Part shown: positions 1 to 10,933 of the stretch, in pieces
Numbering within the stretch: the stretch's first letter is position 1
Layout: every line of letters starts with the position of its first letter
Source: Cephalotus follicularis
Taxonomy: Eukaryota; Streptophyta; Magnoliopsida; Oxalidales; Cephalotaceae
DNA length: 64,000 bases
Direction: 5' to 3'
Assembly (NCBI GenBank): GCA_001972305.1
Contig: BDDD01005796.1
Coordinates: forward strand, 1-64,000
Position numbers and translations under genes: made by a program
Notes under the pieces: model-generated
What the model was told of the DNA's origin: nothing
The model's database searches: none
What the model saw: the letters and a program-made list of their open reading frames with translations, nothing else

Positions 1-601
1 TTTAGACTTTGATATTCAACTTGTAATTCCTTGCACATCAAGTAACTTAGTTAGATGCAAATATGTTATCATCAAAACAAGGATTGGGACTTAATCGTTA
101 ACAAATGTCATGTGTTAATATTTTCCGTTGTGTAATGTTTTATGATGAACGATGTATAGACGTTAAAGTAAGGAAATGAATGCTATAGGTTATGATGTTT
201 TTATGTAAGATGATGATATCAAAGGTTATTGAACATACTTGAGTGTATGAGATGTTAACGATAAAGGCGAGTATATGATTGTTTTATGATGTGATAAGTT
301 TATGTTTTTCCGCTATGTAAGGTTACATGTTAAGTGATGTATAAATGGAAAGGTATTAGAAACGATCATGATAATGAGAATATGACATTTTGAAATTGGT
401 GTTTCAAAGACGTAAGCATATGTGATCCTGCGAAGTTATTGAGTAATAATGTTAGGTTTTAAATCTAAGCTAAGATTATATGATATGAAATGGATCGTTA
501 AATGGCTAAACGATTTGACGGTCAAAGGTTACAACCACGTAACGCACCGATCTTCGGAGCTCGCTTTGAGCTTAAAGTTGACTCGGGTCGGGGGCGCTAC
601 A
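1..601 (+). repeat. Gypsy LTR, 3' part, cut by window start (Gy-A family)
   Basis: The last 120 bases match the end of the LTR at 1703-3718 and of the solo LTR at 8357-10073. They share the block with CGCTTTGAGC and a GGTCGGGG-type terminus ending in TACA. The body is clearly diverged from 1703-3718, so the two are not obvious mates of one element. It ends directly on integrase coding sequence, with no primer binding site after it. The left end lies outside the window. Confidence 0.75.
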
Positions 602-1663
602 GAACATATCAGTATGGATTTTATAATTGGACTTCCAAAGACAGCTAAGGGGAATAACGCAATATGGGTGATTGTGGATCGATTAACAAAATCTGCTCAT
701 TTTCTACCGGTTAAGGATAATCATTCATTATGTCAATTGGCTAGAATTTATGACCAAGAAATAATCAGGTTACATGGCGTGCCTGTATCGATTGTTTTAG
801 ATTGAGATCCCTGTTTCACATCAAGATTTTGGAAGAGTCTACAAAATGCTTTGGGTACAAGATTGAATTTTAGCACTGCGTTTCACCCACAGACCGATGG
901 GCAATCAGAGAGGACTATTCAAACGTTGGAAGACATTCTAAGAGCTTGTGTTATAGATTTTCTAGGGTGTTGGGAACAACATGTAACTCTAATTGAATTT
1001 TCCTACAATAATAGTTTCCAAGTAACTATTCAAATAGCACCTTTTGAAGCACTTTATGGACGGAGGTGTTGAACGCCTATCTGTTGGGAGGAAGTAGGAG
1101 AAAGGAAGTTATTGGGACTAGAAATGGTACAAGTAACTACTGAGAAAGTAAAGTTAATTCAGAAACGTCTCTTAATATCCCAAAGTAGACAAAAAAGCTA
1201 CGCGAATAAAAGATGAAAGAAGCTACAGTTTGAAGTGGGAGATCATGTTTTCTTAAAGATATCGCCATGGAAAGGAGTAATGAGATTTGGTAAGAAAGGA
1301 AAACTTAGTCCGAGATACATTGGACCATTTGAGATTTTGGAAAGAATCGGAGAAGTTGCGTATAGGCTCACATTGCCACCAAATATCTGTCACGTTCACG
1401 ATGTATTTCATGTATCTCTACTACGGAAATCTATGGCCAACCCATCTCATGTTCTAAGAGTCAAACCAATGCAAGTGTACAAAGACTTATCATACAATGA
1501 GCAACCGATGGAAATTTTCGATTACAAGGAGCAAATTCTATGAACCAAGACGATTCCATTTGTAACAGTAATGTGGAGGAATCACGGAGTTGATGAAGCC
1601 ACTTGGGAATTGGAAGAAACAATGAGGAAAGAGTACCCTCATCTTTTTAAGTCTACTGTATAA
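602..1663 (+). pseudogene. Ty3/gypsy (Tekay/Del-type) integrase core and C-terminus, broken
   Basis: One continuous reading frame runs from the LTR junction to the TAA at 1661-1663, with four in-frame TGA stops (803-805, 1070-1072, 1214-1216 and 1541-1543) and no frameshift. It starts at the first catalytic Asp of integrase (ISMDF motif). The order is then the TKSAHFLP region, the [10 protein letters not shown] motif carrying the catalytic Glu, the [10 protein letters not shown] segment, the GDHVFLK and [13 protein letters not shown]-terminal domain, and a short tail like the degenerate chromodomain of Tekay elements (DEATWE, YPHLF). The zinc-binding N-terminus, RT, RNase H, protease and gag are absent. 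Each stop falls where Tekay proteins usually have Arg, which points to CGA to TGA decay. The remnant cannot be active. Confidence 0.9.
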
Positions 1664-1689
1664 ACAAATTTTGAGGACAAAATTTTTGT

Positions 1690-1702
1690 AAGGAGGGAAG
1701 AT
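1690..1702 (+). promoter_or_regulatory. Polypurine tract of Gy-A
   Basis: The purine run AAGGAGGGAAG sits just before the TG of the LTR at 1703 and after the integrase stop. This is the standard place for plus-strand priming in a Ty3/gypsy element. Confidence 0.75.
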
Positions 1703-3718
1703 TGTAATAACTGGAATTTTCGTTAAGGTTATTATTTATGAAAAGATGTTTTCTTTATGTCTTGTGTGTTGTGGAGCATGTTTTTTTGAGTTTGGTATCA
1801 TGTGTTGTGATGAAAGCGTCGACTGCAAGGGATAAAGCATCGACAGATTAGTATAAAGCACCAACGGTTACATTAAGCGTCGAAGGAGGCCTCAAAGCAT
1901 CGACTGACTATACAAGAAAAAATGGCTTAAGCGTCGATGGTTCAACAAGAGCGGCGACGCTTTCGTAGTAAACCGATGATGCTTGGGTAGCATATAACGG
2001 AGCTTTAAACATGTGCATTTTTTCATCTATGGCAACACCTCTAAGCGGCAACACCTAGATTCAAAGCGTCTGCGCTTTCTTAAAACGTTGACTCTTTAGC
2101 CCAAGCGCCAATGCTCTAACCTACGAACCAGTTGAGGTATGTTGGTATATCATATAAGCGGCGACGCTTTCCTTATAAGCGCCGACGCTTTCCTTATAAG
2201 CGCAGGTGCTTTGTCTGCTGATTAGTTAAGGATATCAAGCTATTTTTCTCTTTGTGAATTAATTATATTAAGTTATGGGACACGTGTCAAGCTAGGGAGC
2301 AAGGGAATCAAATATTTTGATGTTGGAATGATGAGAAATGACAAGTGTCATTAATTTGGAGATGAGAGAGAGTGTTTCACATGGGGTTTATGAGCACATG
2401 CCAATAGGTGGCATGGTGACTCATAGGGGAAACTTACCCTCCAAGTAATCAATTCAGCCTATATATATGCGTAAGTGAGAGCTGAATTCAGTTGTTTTAT
2501 GTTAAATATTGCTGAGATTAATTCAAGTGAAGAGAAAGAAGGAGATTGAATCAAAAGTAATGAAAATTCTACCCTTTTATGCCAAATTATTTTCCTGTTA
2601 TTTCTGGAAATTATGCAGTAGATTGTTTTATTCATAACGTTTTTGTTTCTTGATGAAAATTTTAATGGTTGAATGTTTTGGAAACTTTAAGACGTTCTCT
2701 ACAATTGTTATGTTTATGTATTTAGAATTTCTACCAATTTCTTGATGAAATTCTGTGTTTAAAATTACTGCTCCTATTCTGCAGTTATATGGAACATGCA
2801 ACTTTAAAAATTCATTGCAGCTTCGTTTCTCAATGTAAATTTATGATTTTTATCATTCTGAAATCGTTGAAATGTCTACTATAACTTTACTATTTTACGT
2901 TTTCTCTGACCATTAATATTTCTATATGAAATATCAGTTTTAGAAATAATGTACAAAGTTGTTTTATGAATGCTTTGATCTGATCACTCAAAGTATTGAG
3001 AAATGAGTTTAAGAAATGAGAAAAGGTAACAAACTAATATGAACAACTCTTGGATTACGGTCCAATAGGGATTAATGTTAAAAAGTGGAGAGTGCTCTCG
3101 GACATGCATGTGATGTAAGGATAGTAATCGGGGAGTGCCCAATGCCCTGGTGAAGCAAAAGTTTCAGTTGGGTTTTTAAGTTTATATAACCCCTCAGTAT
3201 TTATGAAATGTTACGTTTCATAAGATATGAACAGAAAAGAATGAATGTGATGAAATGTTGATTTGGAAACCATTACTGGGCTATTTAAGCTCATTCCTTC
3301 AATGTTTTGTTTTTAAATAAAATTTTCCAGGGAATGGATGAACGAAGAAATTTCGAGATTTAGAGGAAGCTTGCAAAAGAAGTTTTGAAGAACTTATGTT
3401 ATCCATAAATATTTTTATGATGTAATAAGTTTACTTTTCCACAGCTTATTTGTAATATGATAGATGATGCATAAATGTAACGGCACTAGAATTGTTTGTT
3501 ATAGTGCATAGTGATTTCAAAAGAAAGCATGCTATTTTTGAAGTTGATTATTGAAGGTTGTAAAATACATTTAAGATTATGAGAAGTTAAGGATCAAATG
3601 TTAGAAATTAGTAACATTGATAAAAGGATTAATGATTAAAGGTTACACCCCCACTTAACGCACCCGATCCTTGTAGCTCGCTTTGAGCATAAAGTGAACT
3701 CGGGTCGGGGTCGTTACA
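1703..3718 (+). repeat. 3' LTR of Gy-A (about 2.0 kb)
   Basis: It starts TGTAATAACTGG directly after the polypurine tract and ends GGTCGTTACA. A TATA-like run (TATATATATG) lies near 2460. A palindrome array at 1813-2215 sits upstream of it. Near 3320-3331 is an acceptor-like pyrimidine tract with CCAG. The right flank (TAGAT) is Tat-B gag sequence. The left end of the element is outside the window, so its TSD cannot be checked. There is no coding content. Confidence 0.85.
1813..2215 (+). repeat. Dispersed GCGTCGACGC-type motif array in LTR
   Basis: Degenerate copies of AAGCGTCGACGCTT (variants with GCCGACGC, CATCGAC and others) recur at irregular spacing. The array lies in the U3 part of the LTR, upstream of the TATA-like run near 2460. 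Confidence 0.8.
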
Positions 3719-4857
3719 TAGATAACTCGCCTTTCATCTTCTCGCTGATGAAGAAGCTAGCCCATGTCATGGAAGACCTCCTCGGAAGAGCAGAGAAATA
3801 TGTGAATGCAGAGGAGGGGTTTATGGGTAGGGAGCAGAAGACTTCTTGGTCTGATCAGCAGGAGAAGGAGGAGCACTCACGAAGTGCTCCAGGGAAGAAG
3901 TTCAAGAGAAAGGAAAGGCTAGAGCTGACAAAGGATGACCTGAGGCATAAACTCTCCAAGATGAAGGAATCATCAAAAAAGGGAACACTAATCCCCAACT
4001 ATAATAAATTTTCCCCTCTCTTGGAGACGCGGACCATAATATTGGGTGGTGAAGGACAAAGTCCCAATCCAGTGGCTAGCACCATTGAGATCCCCAGCCG
4101 AGAAGAGGGACTCAACCAAATATTGTCTATACCACCGTGATCATAGGCATGATACGAAAGAGTGCATGCATTTGAAGAATCAGATAGAGGATTTGATTCA
4201 CAAAGGTTACCTCATGAAGTATGTAGTCAGAGATGCTCCTCAGGGAAGAAAGGAGCGCAAAGCAGAAGCTCATCAGCAGGAAGCGGAGCAGCAGCTCAGA
4301 GGAGTAATACATACAATCTCTAGAGGGGTCACATCTGGCGACGATCATAGCAGGGCTCGAAAAGCCTATGCTAGACAAACCTTTGTTGTACAATAGTACA
4401 CGCACAACAAAAGGTTGAAGACTGACAGAGAAGAGGAGGTAATATCCTTGTCAGAGGTGGACTATGAGGGAGTACATCTCCCTCATGATGATCCAGTGGT
4501 AGTCACTCTTCAGGTGTAGTTATTCACCATGAAGAGAATTCTCCTCGACAGTGGGAGCTCGGCGGATATCCTTTACAAACATGCCTTTGATCAGTTGAGG
4601 ATTCCAGAGGACCAGCTAAGGCTAGTGAAGACTCCTCTTGTAGGCTTTGCGGGAGAGATGGTCCATCCTTTAGGATTCATCGACCTGTCCGTCGTTGCAG
4701 GCACAGCCCCTCGCCAAACCCAGGTACAAATGACTTTCCTGGTGATTGATACACCAAGCCCGTAAAATGCAATAATTAAGCGATCGGGATTGAACATGAT
4801 TGAGGCAATAGTGTCAACAATTCACTTACTTGTGAAGTTCCCGAACAGGTTTGGTAT
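3719..4857 (+). pseudogene. Tat-B gag C-terminus and aspartic protease, broken
   Basis: This is coding sequence of a Tat-lineage Ty3/gypsy element. The gag part runs from about 3720 in one frame, then shifts near 4100 to a second frame carrying the zinc-binding segment YCLYHRDHRHDTKECMHLK. A third block from 4529 holds the protease active site LLDSGSSADILY. It is followed by TPSP with a TAA stop (4763-4765) where Tat proteins usually have Tyr. The frame then continues to 4857, where Gy-H interrupts it. The 5' part of gag is cut off by Gy-A at 3718. The same frame resumes at 46284. Internal stops and a frameshift make it inactive. Confidence 0.88.
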
Positions 4858-5229
4858 TGTCACACCCCACTTTCGTTAACAACAATTGGTTCGTGGCAAT
4901 TTAACATATCATTCAACTCATACAAATTTCGGGAAAATTAAAAAAATTTCAAACGTATAACAATTACGGAAGCATTCAATTATAAACCGAATTAAATGAT
5001 GTAACATGCGTCCCATACCACATGTTACTAACCATATAAATAACCCGACATCAAATTGCCCTTAAACGGAGCGTGAACAAAACATTCGATCCAATATTTC
5101 ACTAAGTGCAGAAAACCATCAAATATGATAAATACATTATCCCAATTTAACAGTTATCCAATTGCATAATCCGTTACAATAATGGGAAATCCATTGGCTA
5201 CAATAACATTAACACGAGAATAGTTTAAC
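4858..5229 (-). repeat. Gy-H 3' LTR, segment 1 of 4
   Basis: This is the outer end of the left LTR and matches the right LTR from 36736 onward base for base with scattered changes. It is interrupted at 5230 by solo LTR sD, and the TTAAC target copy is at 5225-5229. Confidence 0.9.
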
Positions 5230-5401
5230 TGTAATGCCCGGTATTTTTGTTTTGTAATATTTCATTTTAAGATGTAATCGTATGCTTGGATTAATGAAAA
5301 TGTTGGAGATTTTGCCTCAATAATGTTAGCAGACCCTAATTATTACTTTGGAAGAAAGGAATGTGTGTGTTTAAACCAAAACGGTGCAGTTTTGGGATAA
5401 A

Positions 5402-5558
5402 CGCGTCGATGTCTTTGGAAAGACGTCGACGCCTATGGGAGCAAAGGCGTACGTGGATGCCTGTACATGCACATCGATGTAGGAAAAGGCATCGACCCCC
5501 ACGTATAAAAAGGGAAAAGACATCGACGTCTATGCAAGACGTCGACGTCTTTGAAAAG
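5402..5558 (+). repeat. Palindrome array 1 of solo LTR sD
   Basis: Repeated GACGTCGACGTC and GCATCGAC-type motifs recur every 20 to 40 bases in the U3-side part of the LTR. Confidence 0.75.
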
Positions 5559-6288
5559 AATAGCAGTCACGTTATGAACTAACAGCATAACATGCAATGG
5601 GGCAACTTTTGAGGCACGGGAAGGAGACGTGTTGATCATGCATAATGGCCTCCTGACCTACATGACTGAAGAAGGATGAAGAAGGTAACAAGTGTTACCA
5701 TGCATGCAACCTGCAAATAAAAACATGAGAAGAAAACAAAAGGCAGAAACTCACTGGGAAAGAGGGAGAGAACACGAGAGTGCTCATTGAATGCAGGGAG
5801 AAAGAGGGAGAGGGAACCATCTGCATAAGAACAACCCCCTCCCTACCTCTCTCTCTCGTTTAAAACACCAAAGGAAAGGAAGATGAGGAAACCAGTGAGT
5901 GGAGAAAGAGGGAGCCACCATTGTTGAGCTTGGTTGGAGCTTGGAACTTGGAGCTGGTGGCTTGCAGCAACGGGAAGGACCTAGAGGCTGCCGGAACCAG
6001 TTTGGAACGTAAAGGGGTGGACTTTGCAGTTCTTAACGTGGAACAACAAGGTAGGGGAAAGTGATGATTCTTATACATGCTTTTTGAGTTCTAAGATAAT
6101 GAATGCCATTGATGAATTGCATGTTAATGGGTGAATTGTAATCTCTGGACTTCTGTGATTACTACTATGATATACGGAGTAACCATGCATGTGTGATTAC
6201 ATGAATATGTGAACTGGTTGTGTAAAGGATGGATTTGATAATGGCTTGGTGTGTTAAAACTGCGGAGAAAATGTTCTGGGTTGGATAG

Positions 6289-6805
6289 ACATCGACGTCT
6301 ACATGAAGACGTTGATGCCTTCGTGTGAAAATGTGAAAGACATCGATGCTTGAGTAAAGACATCCATGCCTTTTCTGGGCATTAGAGAACAGTAATGTTA
6401 TGCCTTCGTGTGAGAATGCGAAAGACATCGATGTCTTTTGGGAGACATCGACGCCTTTTTTGGGTATTGCAGAACAGTAGTGCTTACTGTTGTTGGTGAA
6501 CTACCCTTGGTGATTGCATGTTTTATCCATGAAATAATGTTCTGGTTACATCCCCTGTTAACCAGTAGCATGCCTTACACTTTGGGAGAGTGAGATTCGT
6601 TATACGAAGGATTAGAGGGCCGGATTCTACCCTCTAGAATCAAGATTTGCGAACTGATACCTTCTGGTATCATAAGGACATCGACGTCTTTGGAAAAGCA
6701 TCGATGTCTTTGGTCCAAAAACGCCTGGGAATGACTGCACGTAATGTTGGCGCCTTAGGGTAAAAGACGTCGACGCCTTTGGGATAAACATCAACGCTTA
6801 TCCCT
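6289..6805 (+). repeat. Palindrome array 2 of solo LTR sD
   Basis: A second cluster of GACATCGACGTC and GTCGACGCC variants lies downstream of the donor-like AAGGTAGGG at 6048-6056. Confidence 0.75.
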
Positions 6806-7583
6806 CTGTTTGGAAGAGTTTCACTCGAATGGGACCCGTTAGACCCGAAACGACTCTAGAAACGATCCTAGATGCATTCTGAGCATATGTTTGCATTATT
6901 ACTGTATTGTGGATTGCATTGTGGTTGATTGCTAAAAAGTGTTAACCATTTTGAAAGGCTTCCATGATTATCAAAATCATTATTTGCACGAAAATGTATA
7001 TTTGCCAAATACGTATATATTTTAGAAATGACTGGGGAAAGCATTTTCCAAAGACGGAGAAATGTTTAAAGGATTGGTTATACAATCAAATCATATTGTT
7101 TTAAGTTTTATAACTTATTGCAACCTGAGAACGGAGTTTTATATTTTAAACAAATATATTTGATCAAGTAATTATATTTTATTGCTTGACTTGTACTGCG
7201 CGATGTTTGTGCTTGATGATTATTAGCCGCGGTGTTAATAACCTATTGATCGTTTAGCCATTGTGCTAAGCAACCTGTATGGAGGACTTGCTCCAAACCA
7301 TTCGCAAAAGGGGATTGGAGTAAGAGTGCATGACGTTGGGGCCAGGAGGTGGCGACGGTCATGACGACTTATTTGTCTGGTTCCTTTTTGGGGACATACT
7401 TTCTACTTGTATTGATATAGCCTTATGAGGTTATACCTGTACTATGAACATGCATATACTTTATACATGTATATACTGAGATATATATATACTACGACAT
7501 ATATATACTGTACTGCATCATAATGCATTCATTCATGTTGCTCATTATCATATACATCGAACTGTATTTATGAGTCTTTTCAC

Positions 7584-7608
7584 TTAGCCGAGTGAGGACA
7601 AAGGCTAA
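7584..7608 (+). other. Conserved LTR stem-loop (solo LTR sD)
   Basis: TTAGCC, a 13-nt loop, then GGCTAA form a perfect 6-bp stem. It overlaps a branch-point-like CTAAC and is followed by CAG at 7621-7623. Confidence 0.6.
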
Positions 7609-8002
7609 CCCCTACTGTAACAGATTGATGGAGTGAGGTTTAATATGGAGCAGCGCAAGGAGACTTAAGGAGAAGACTGAGTTGTTCTCATATTGTTATG
7701 TATTGGATTTTGGAACAATGACTTTTGGATTATTGTAATGCAGTTTATTTTATGTTATTTCGTACTGTATTATCATGCTCCGTTTATGGGCGATCGAAAA
7801 TATTGTTGGGTTTTATATAAACTTTGTGGGTATCACGTAGTATGGGATGCGTGATACATATTTAAATTTCAGCTTATTTCATGTTATTGCTTCCGCTATT
7901 GAAGGTTTTGCTTTTACGTTTTATCGCATAAGCTGAATTATGTTGCGTTGATTGCTTTACCTTTTATGTTGCCCTCTTTGAAAAACGGGGTGTGACATTA
8001 AC

Positions 8003-8356
8003 GATCCTCAACAGGAATTACAATTCCACCAGTCAACATTATTACAATTTATTCTTCTCCACGCTTGTCCACATTGGTCCCACTGCATCAATCTGAAATT
8101 TTAGGGGGTTAGCCTTGTCCTCACTCGGCTAAGTAGAGAATATATAAGTACAATTCGTGGTCAATAATAATGAATGTCATGAATGGATGCACAGTGATAT
8201 AGTACAGTATAATAACAGAGTATATATATATATATATTCACAGTACAGGTGCAACCTTATCAGGCTACATCAACACAACCAGTTCACAGTACAGGTGCAA
8301 TCGTATCAAGGCTACATCAACACAATCAACAATCATGTCCTCAAAGGGACCAGTCA
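8003..8356 (-). repeat. Gy-H 3' LTR, segment 2 of 4
   Basis: This continues the left LTR between sD and sA and matches 37108-37369 plus 40046-40141 of the right LTR. It holds a (TA)n run near 8221-8236. It also has the unoccupied CTTAT site (8256-8260) used by sF in the other LTR. Positions 8352-8356 (AGTCA) are the target copy for sA. Confidence 0.88.
8109..8132 (-). other. Conserved LTR stem-loop (Gy-H left LTR)
   Basis: This is the minus-strand copy of the TTAGCC/GGCTAA stem. The loop is one base shorter than in the other copies. CAG (minus) follows at 8095-8093. Confidence 0.6.
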
Positions 8357-8587
8357 TGTAAGGACCCAAATTTCCATGTAAGATATTAATTATGGAAAAT
8401 GATTGCTATTGTGTTATTGGCAGATATTTCAAGGAACCCGTAGTATGACCCTACGCTCGGGGAGTACGGGGGTTCCGCTCCCCGGTGAGAGGACGGGGGG
8501 TCCCGCTACCCGGACAACGGGCGGGGATTCAGGGGGCAGCGCCCCGAGAAGAAATTTTTTAGCTAAGTGATGGGAAGGAAAACTGTC

Positions 8588-8935
8588 TAAAGCGCCGACA
8601 GTTCCACTTAAAGCGCCGACACGTTGGTAGTGAAGGTCGACGCTTAGACCCCTTCCATCTGTGTTTTAAACAAGTTCAAACAGTCGACGCTTACGGCTAA
8701 AGAGCCGACACTTTGGGTAACGGTCGACGCTTTAAATGTAAATGTAGACGCTTTGAAGTCAGGTGGGTCACGTTGACGTTGACGGTGACGTTGACGTTGA
8801 TGTTGACGTTGACGAAGACTTAAAAGCGGCGACGGTTTGTAATAAAGCGTCAGCGCTTTAGTCGGGTTAGAGGTGAAAAAGCTCAGGTAAAACCCTTAAC
8901 CGTCGACGCTTAGAGGGAAACCGTCGACGCTTTAA
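8588..8935 (+). repeat. Palindrome array of solo LTR sA
   Basis: Repeated AAGCGCCGAC, GTCGACGCTT and related motifs lie directly upstream of the TATA box at 8991. Confidence 0.78.
8770..8815 (+). repeat. GTTGAC hexanucleotide microsatellite
   Basis: About seven GTTGAC units with two single-base variants (GGTGAC, GTTGAT) are embedded in the sA palindrome array. Confidence 0.85.
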
Positions 8936-8990
8936 GACATTTTTCTGACATTTTGTACGCCACAAGCAATGAATGGAGGCGGCATATTTC

Positions 8991-8998
8991 TATAAATA
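8991..8998 (+). promoter_or_regulatory. TATA box of solo LTR sA
   Basis: TATAAATA is followed within about 20 bases by a GA-rich transcribed-leader-like tract. It is the clearest promoter element in the window. Confidence 0.65.
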
Positions 8999-9010
8999 GC
9001 AGTGATCAGT

Positions 9011-9145
9011 AGAAGAGGAAGAGAGAAAGAAGAGAAGGAAGAGAGAAGGAAGAAAAGGAAGAGAGAAAGAAAGAAGGAAGAGAGAAAGAGAGAAAGAAGA
9101 GAAGGAAGAGAGAAAGAGAGAAAGAAGGAAAGAGGAGAAAAGAGA
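9011..9145 (+). repeat. GA-rich low-complexity leader tract
   Basis: Imperfect AGAGAGAAAGAAGAGAAGGA repeats sit just downstream of the TATA box, as is common in the R/U5 leader of plant LTRs. Confidence 0.85.
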
Positions 9146-9211
9146 ATTTTGTTGAGATTTTAGCATAATAATTTCTTCAGTGTGAAGAAAAGAGAGAAGG
9201 AGATAAAGCAA

Positions 9212-9345
9212 AGTAAGGATTCTTATTTCTTTTTCTAAAAAAAAATTAATTTACGTTGTAAGGATTCCTATTCTTTTTCTAAAAAAAAAAGTAATTTACG
9301 TTGTAAGGACTCCTGTTTTTTTTCTAAAAAAATACTTTATGTTAG
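9212..9345 (+). repeat. Three-copy tandem repeat, about 45-60 bp unit
   Basis: GTAAGGATTCTTATT, a pyrimidine tract and an A-run followed by TTTACGTT occur three times with small changes. Each unit begins with GTAAGGA, a donor-like sequence. Confidence 0.8.
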
Positions 9346-10078
9346 GAATTTCTACTCATTCTTTTAAAGTATTTTATTTTAGTATTCAGCTCAATTTAAT
9401 TTAACTTTAACGTTCCCATCGATATGATCGGTATATCCGTCTGACCGAGTGGAGGAAGTTAATTTTTAATTTAATATTTCAATTAAGCAAATTTTTATGC
9501 TCGATATTTAAATAACTTATTTGTATATATCTTTTATAATTATTATGTTCCTGTATTTTAAATTTCTGCCAATATTCGTGGTAAAATGTCTATATTTAAA
9601 TTTCTGTAAATTTCTTAAATTCTACGTTGAATTGTTGCTAATTTCTTAACCATTTGGTGCTCACTCCTTTCAATGTTTTTCTTTTCAACTAAAATTTTTC
9701 CAGGAAAAGATTGAACGAGGAAAGTCGAGCTTTGGCAGGAGCTCATAAGTGATATTTCGGAAGGAAATTATTTTACGAATTATGTTACGAATATAGTTTG
9801 TGTAATATTTTATGACATTATAAACTAATGTTTTCCGCTGTATTATGCCTTTTGATAGATCCTGTGGAAATGTAAGGTGTTGACTATAATTATTATGATG
9901 TATGATGATTTAAATAAGAGTATAAAATTTTAAGGTTTAATATATCAAGTTATTTATAGATAATAGCAATTAAGTAAGATTGTTAAAGGATTAGAGGTTT
10001 CACCCCCACGTAATGCACCGAATCCTCGAAGTTCGCTTTGAGCATAAAGTGGACTTGGATCTGGGGCGTTACAAGTCA

Positions 10079-10738
10079 ATTCAATCAGGATATACGAAAG
10101 CGTCGCCAACTCCTGGCCCCAACGTCGTACACCATACTTCAGCCCCGGCTCTGGTCGGCCCGAAGCAGGTCAATAGGTTAGTTAGCACGACAGCTAAGCA
10201 ATCAATAGTTTACTGGCCCAACGATTTTATAATCAAAGTGGGTATCCCTAGCCATCTCCTACCACCTAGAGCCAAACCCTGCCACTAGCCAACCATGGCA
10301 ACCTCCGCCACACAACTAGTACGGCAATAGTATCAATAACAGTACAATTCAAGCAATTCTTATAAATAAATACTTGATCAATTATATTTTTTCAAATATA
10401 TATCAGCCCATTTTCCAAGTCATTTAAAAGTTATAAACACTTGAAACATTACATTTTCATTGTATAGAAAATCCCTTGAACGGTTCACAATCTTTGGAAA
10501 TCATTTCCCCAGTCATTCAAAAATATACATTTGGTCAAATATACATTTTCGTACAAAATAATGATTTAGTCAAAATCATACATGTATTTCTAAAATGATA
10601 AACACTTTTAGAAATCAATCATTTTTCAGTCCGCAGTTCAGTTAACAGTTCAATATGCAATGAAATCATATGCTCAAATGCATCTAGGCTCAAATTGGGG
10701 TCTATACACGTAATTTAGGCGAAAATGTCCAAACCAGT
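10079..10738 (-). repeat. Gy-H 3' LTR, segment 3 of 4
   Basis: It matches 44260-44888 of the right LTR. It contains the unoccupied CTCCT site (10110-10114) used by sG in the other copy. It ends with CCAGT (10734-10738), the target copy for Gy-C. The 91-codon ORF inside it is not a gene. Confidence 0.88.
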
Positions 10739-10933
10739 TGTAACGCCCAGGATTTTCATATGTTGTAATTCCACAATGTAAATGTACTTTTATTGTGGAA
10801 TTAATAAAATTATGGATTTCCCGACTTTGTTGATGTCTTCCAAACCCTAATGATGTTGATTTTGGAATAGGAATGTTAAAGCAATGTTAAAAGAACAATT
10901 TGAAGTAAAACGGTGCAGTTTTGGGGAAAAAAT

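Larger units (their letters stand above)
5230..7997 (+). mobile_element. Solo LTR sD (Gy-D family, 2768 bp)
   Basis: It starts TGTAATGCCCGG and ends GGGGTGTGACA. A perfect 5-bp TSD, TTAAC, is at 5225-5229 and 7998-8002. The other LTR of Gy-H has the empty site at 37103-37107. The sequence matches the LTRs of Gy-D in inverse orientation. There is no coding sequence. It carries two palindrome arrays, a donor-like AAG/GTAGGG at 6051, the stem-loop at 7584 and an acceptor-like CAG at 7621-7623. Confidence 0.93.
8357..10073 (+). mobile_element. Solo LTR sA (Gy-A family, 1717 bp)
   Basis: It starts TGTAAGGACCC and ends GGGGCGTTACA. A perfect TSD, AGTCA, is at 8352-8356 and 10074-10078. The matching empty site (AGTTA) is at 40137-40141 in the right LTR of Gy-H. 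It carries a palindrome array, a TATA box TATAAATA at 8991-8998, a GA-rich leader, a three-copy tandem repeat and an acceptor-like CCAG near 9702. There is no coding sequence. The poly-Ser antisense ORF over the GA tract is compositional. Confidence 0.93.

Noticed and set aside
6289-6805. Array resembling CRISPR repeats
   Set aside because: This is plant nuclear DNA. The units are short palindromes of variable sequence and spacing, with no conserved long repeat and no cas genes.
8990-9211. Ser/Leu-rich minus ORF
   Set aside because: It is a compositional effect of the GA-rich leader tract.
10013-10288. 91-codon ORF across the right end of solo LTR sA
   Set aside because: It spans an insertion junction of two unrelated repeats and so cannot be an old gene.
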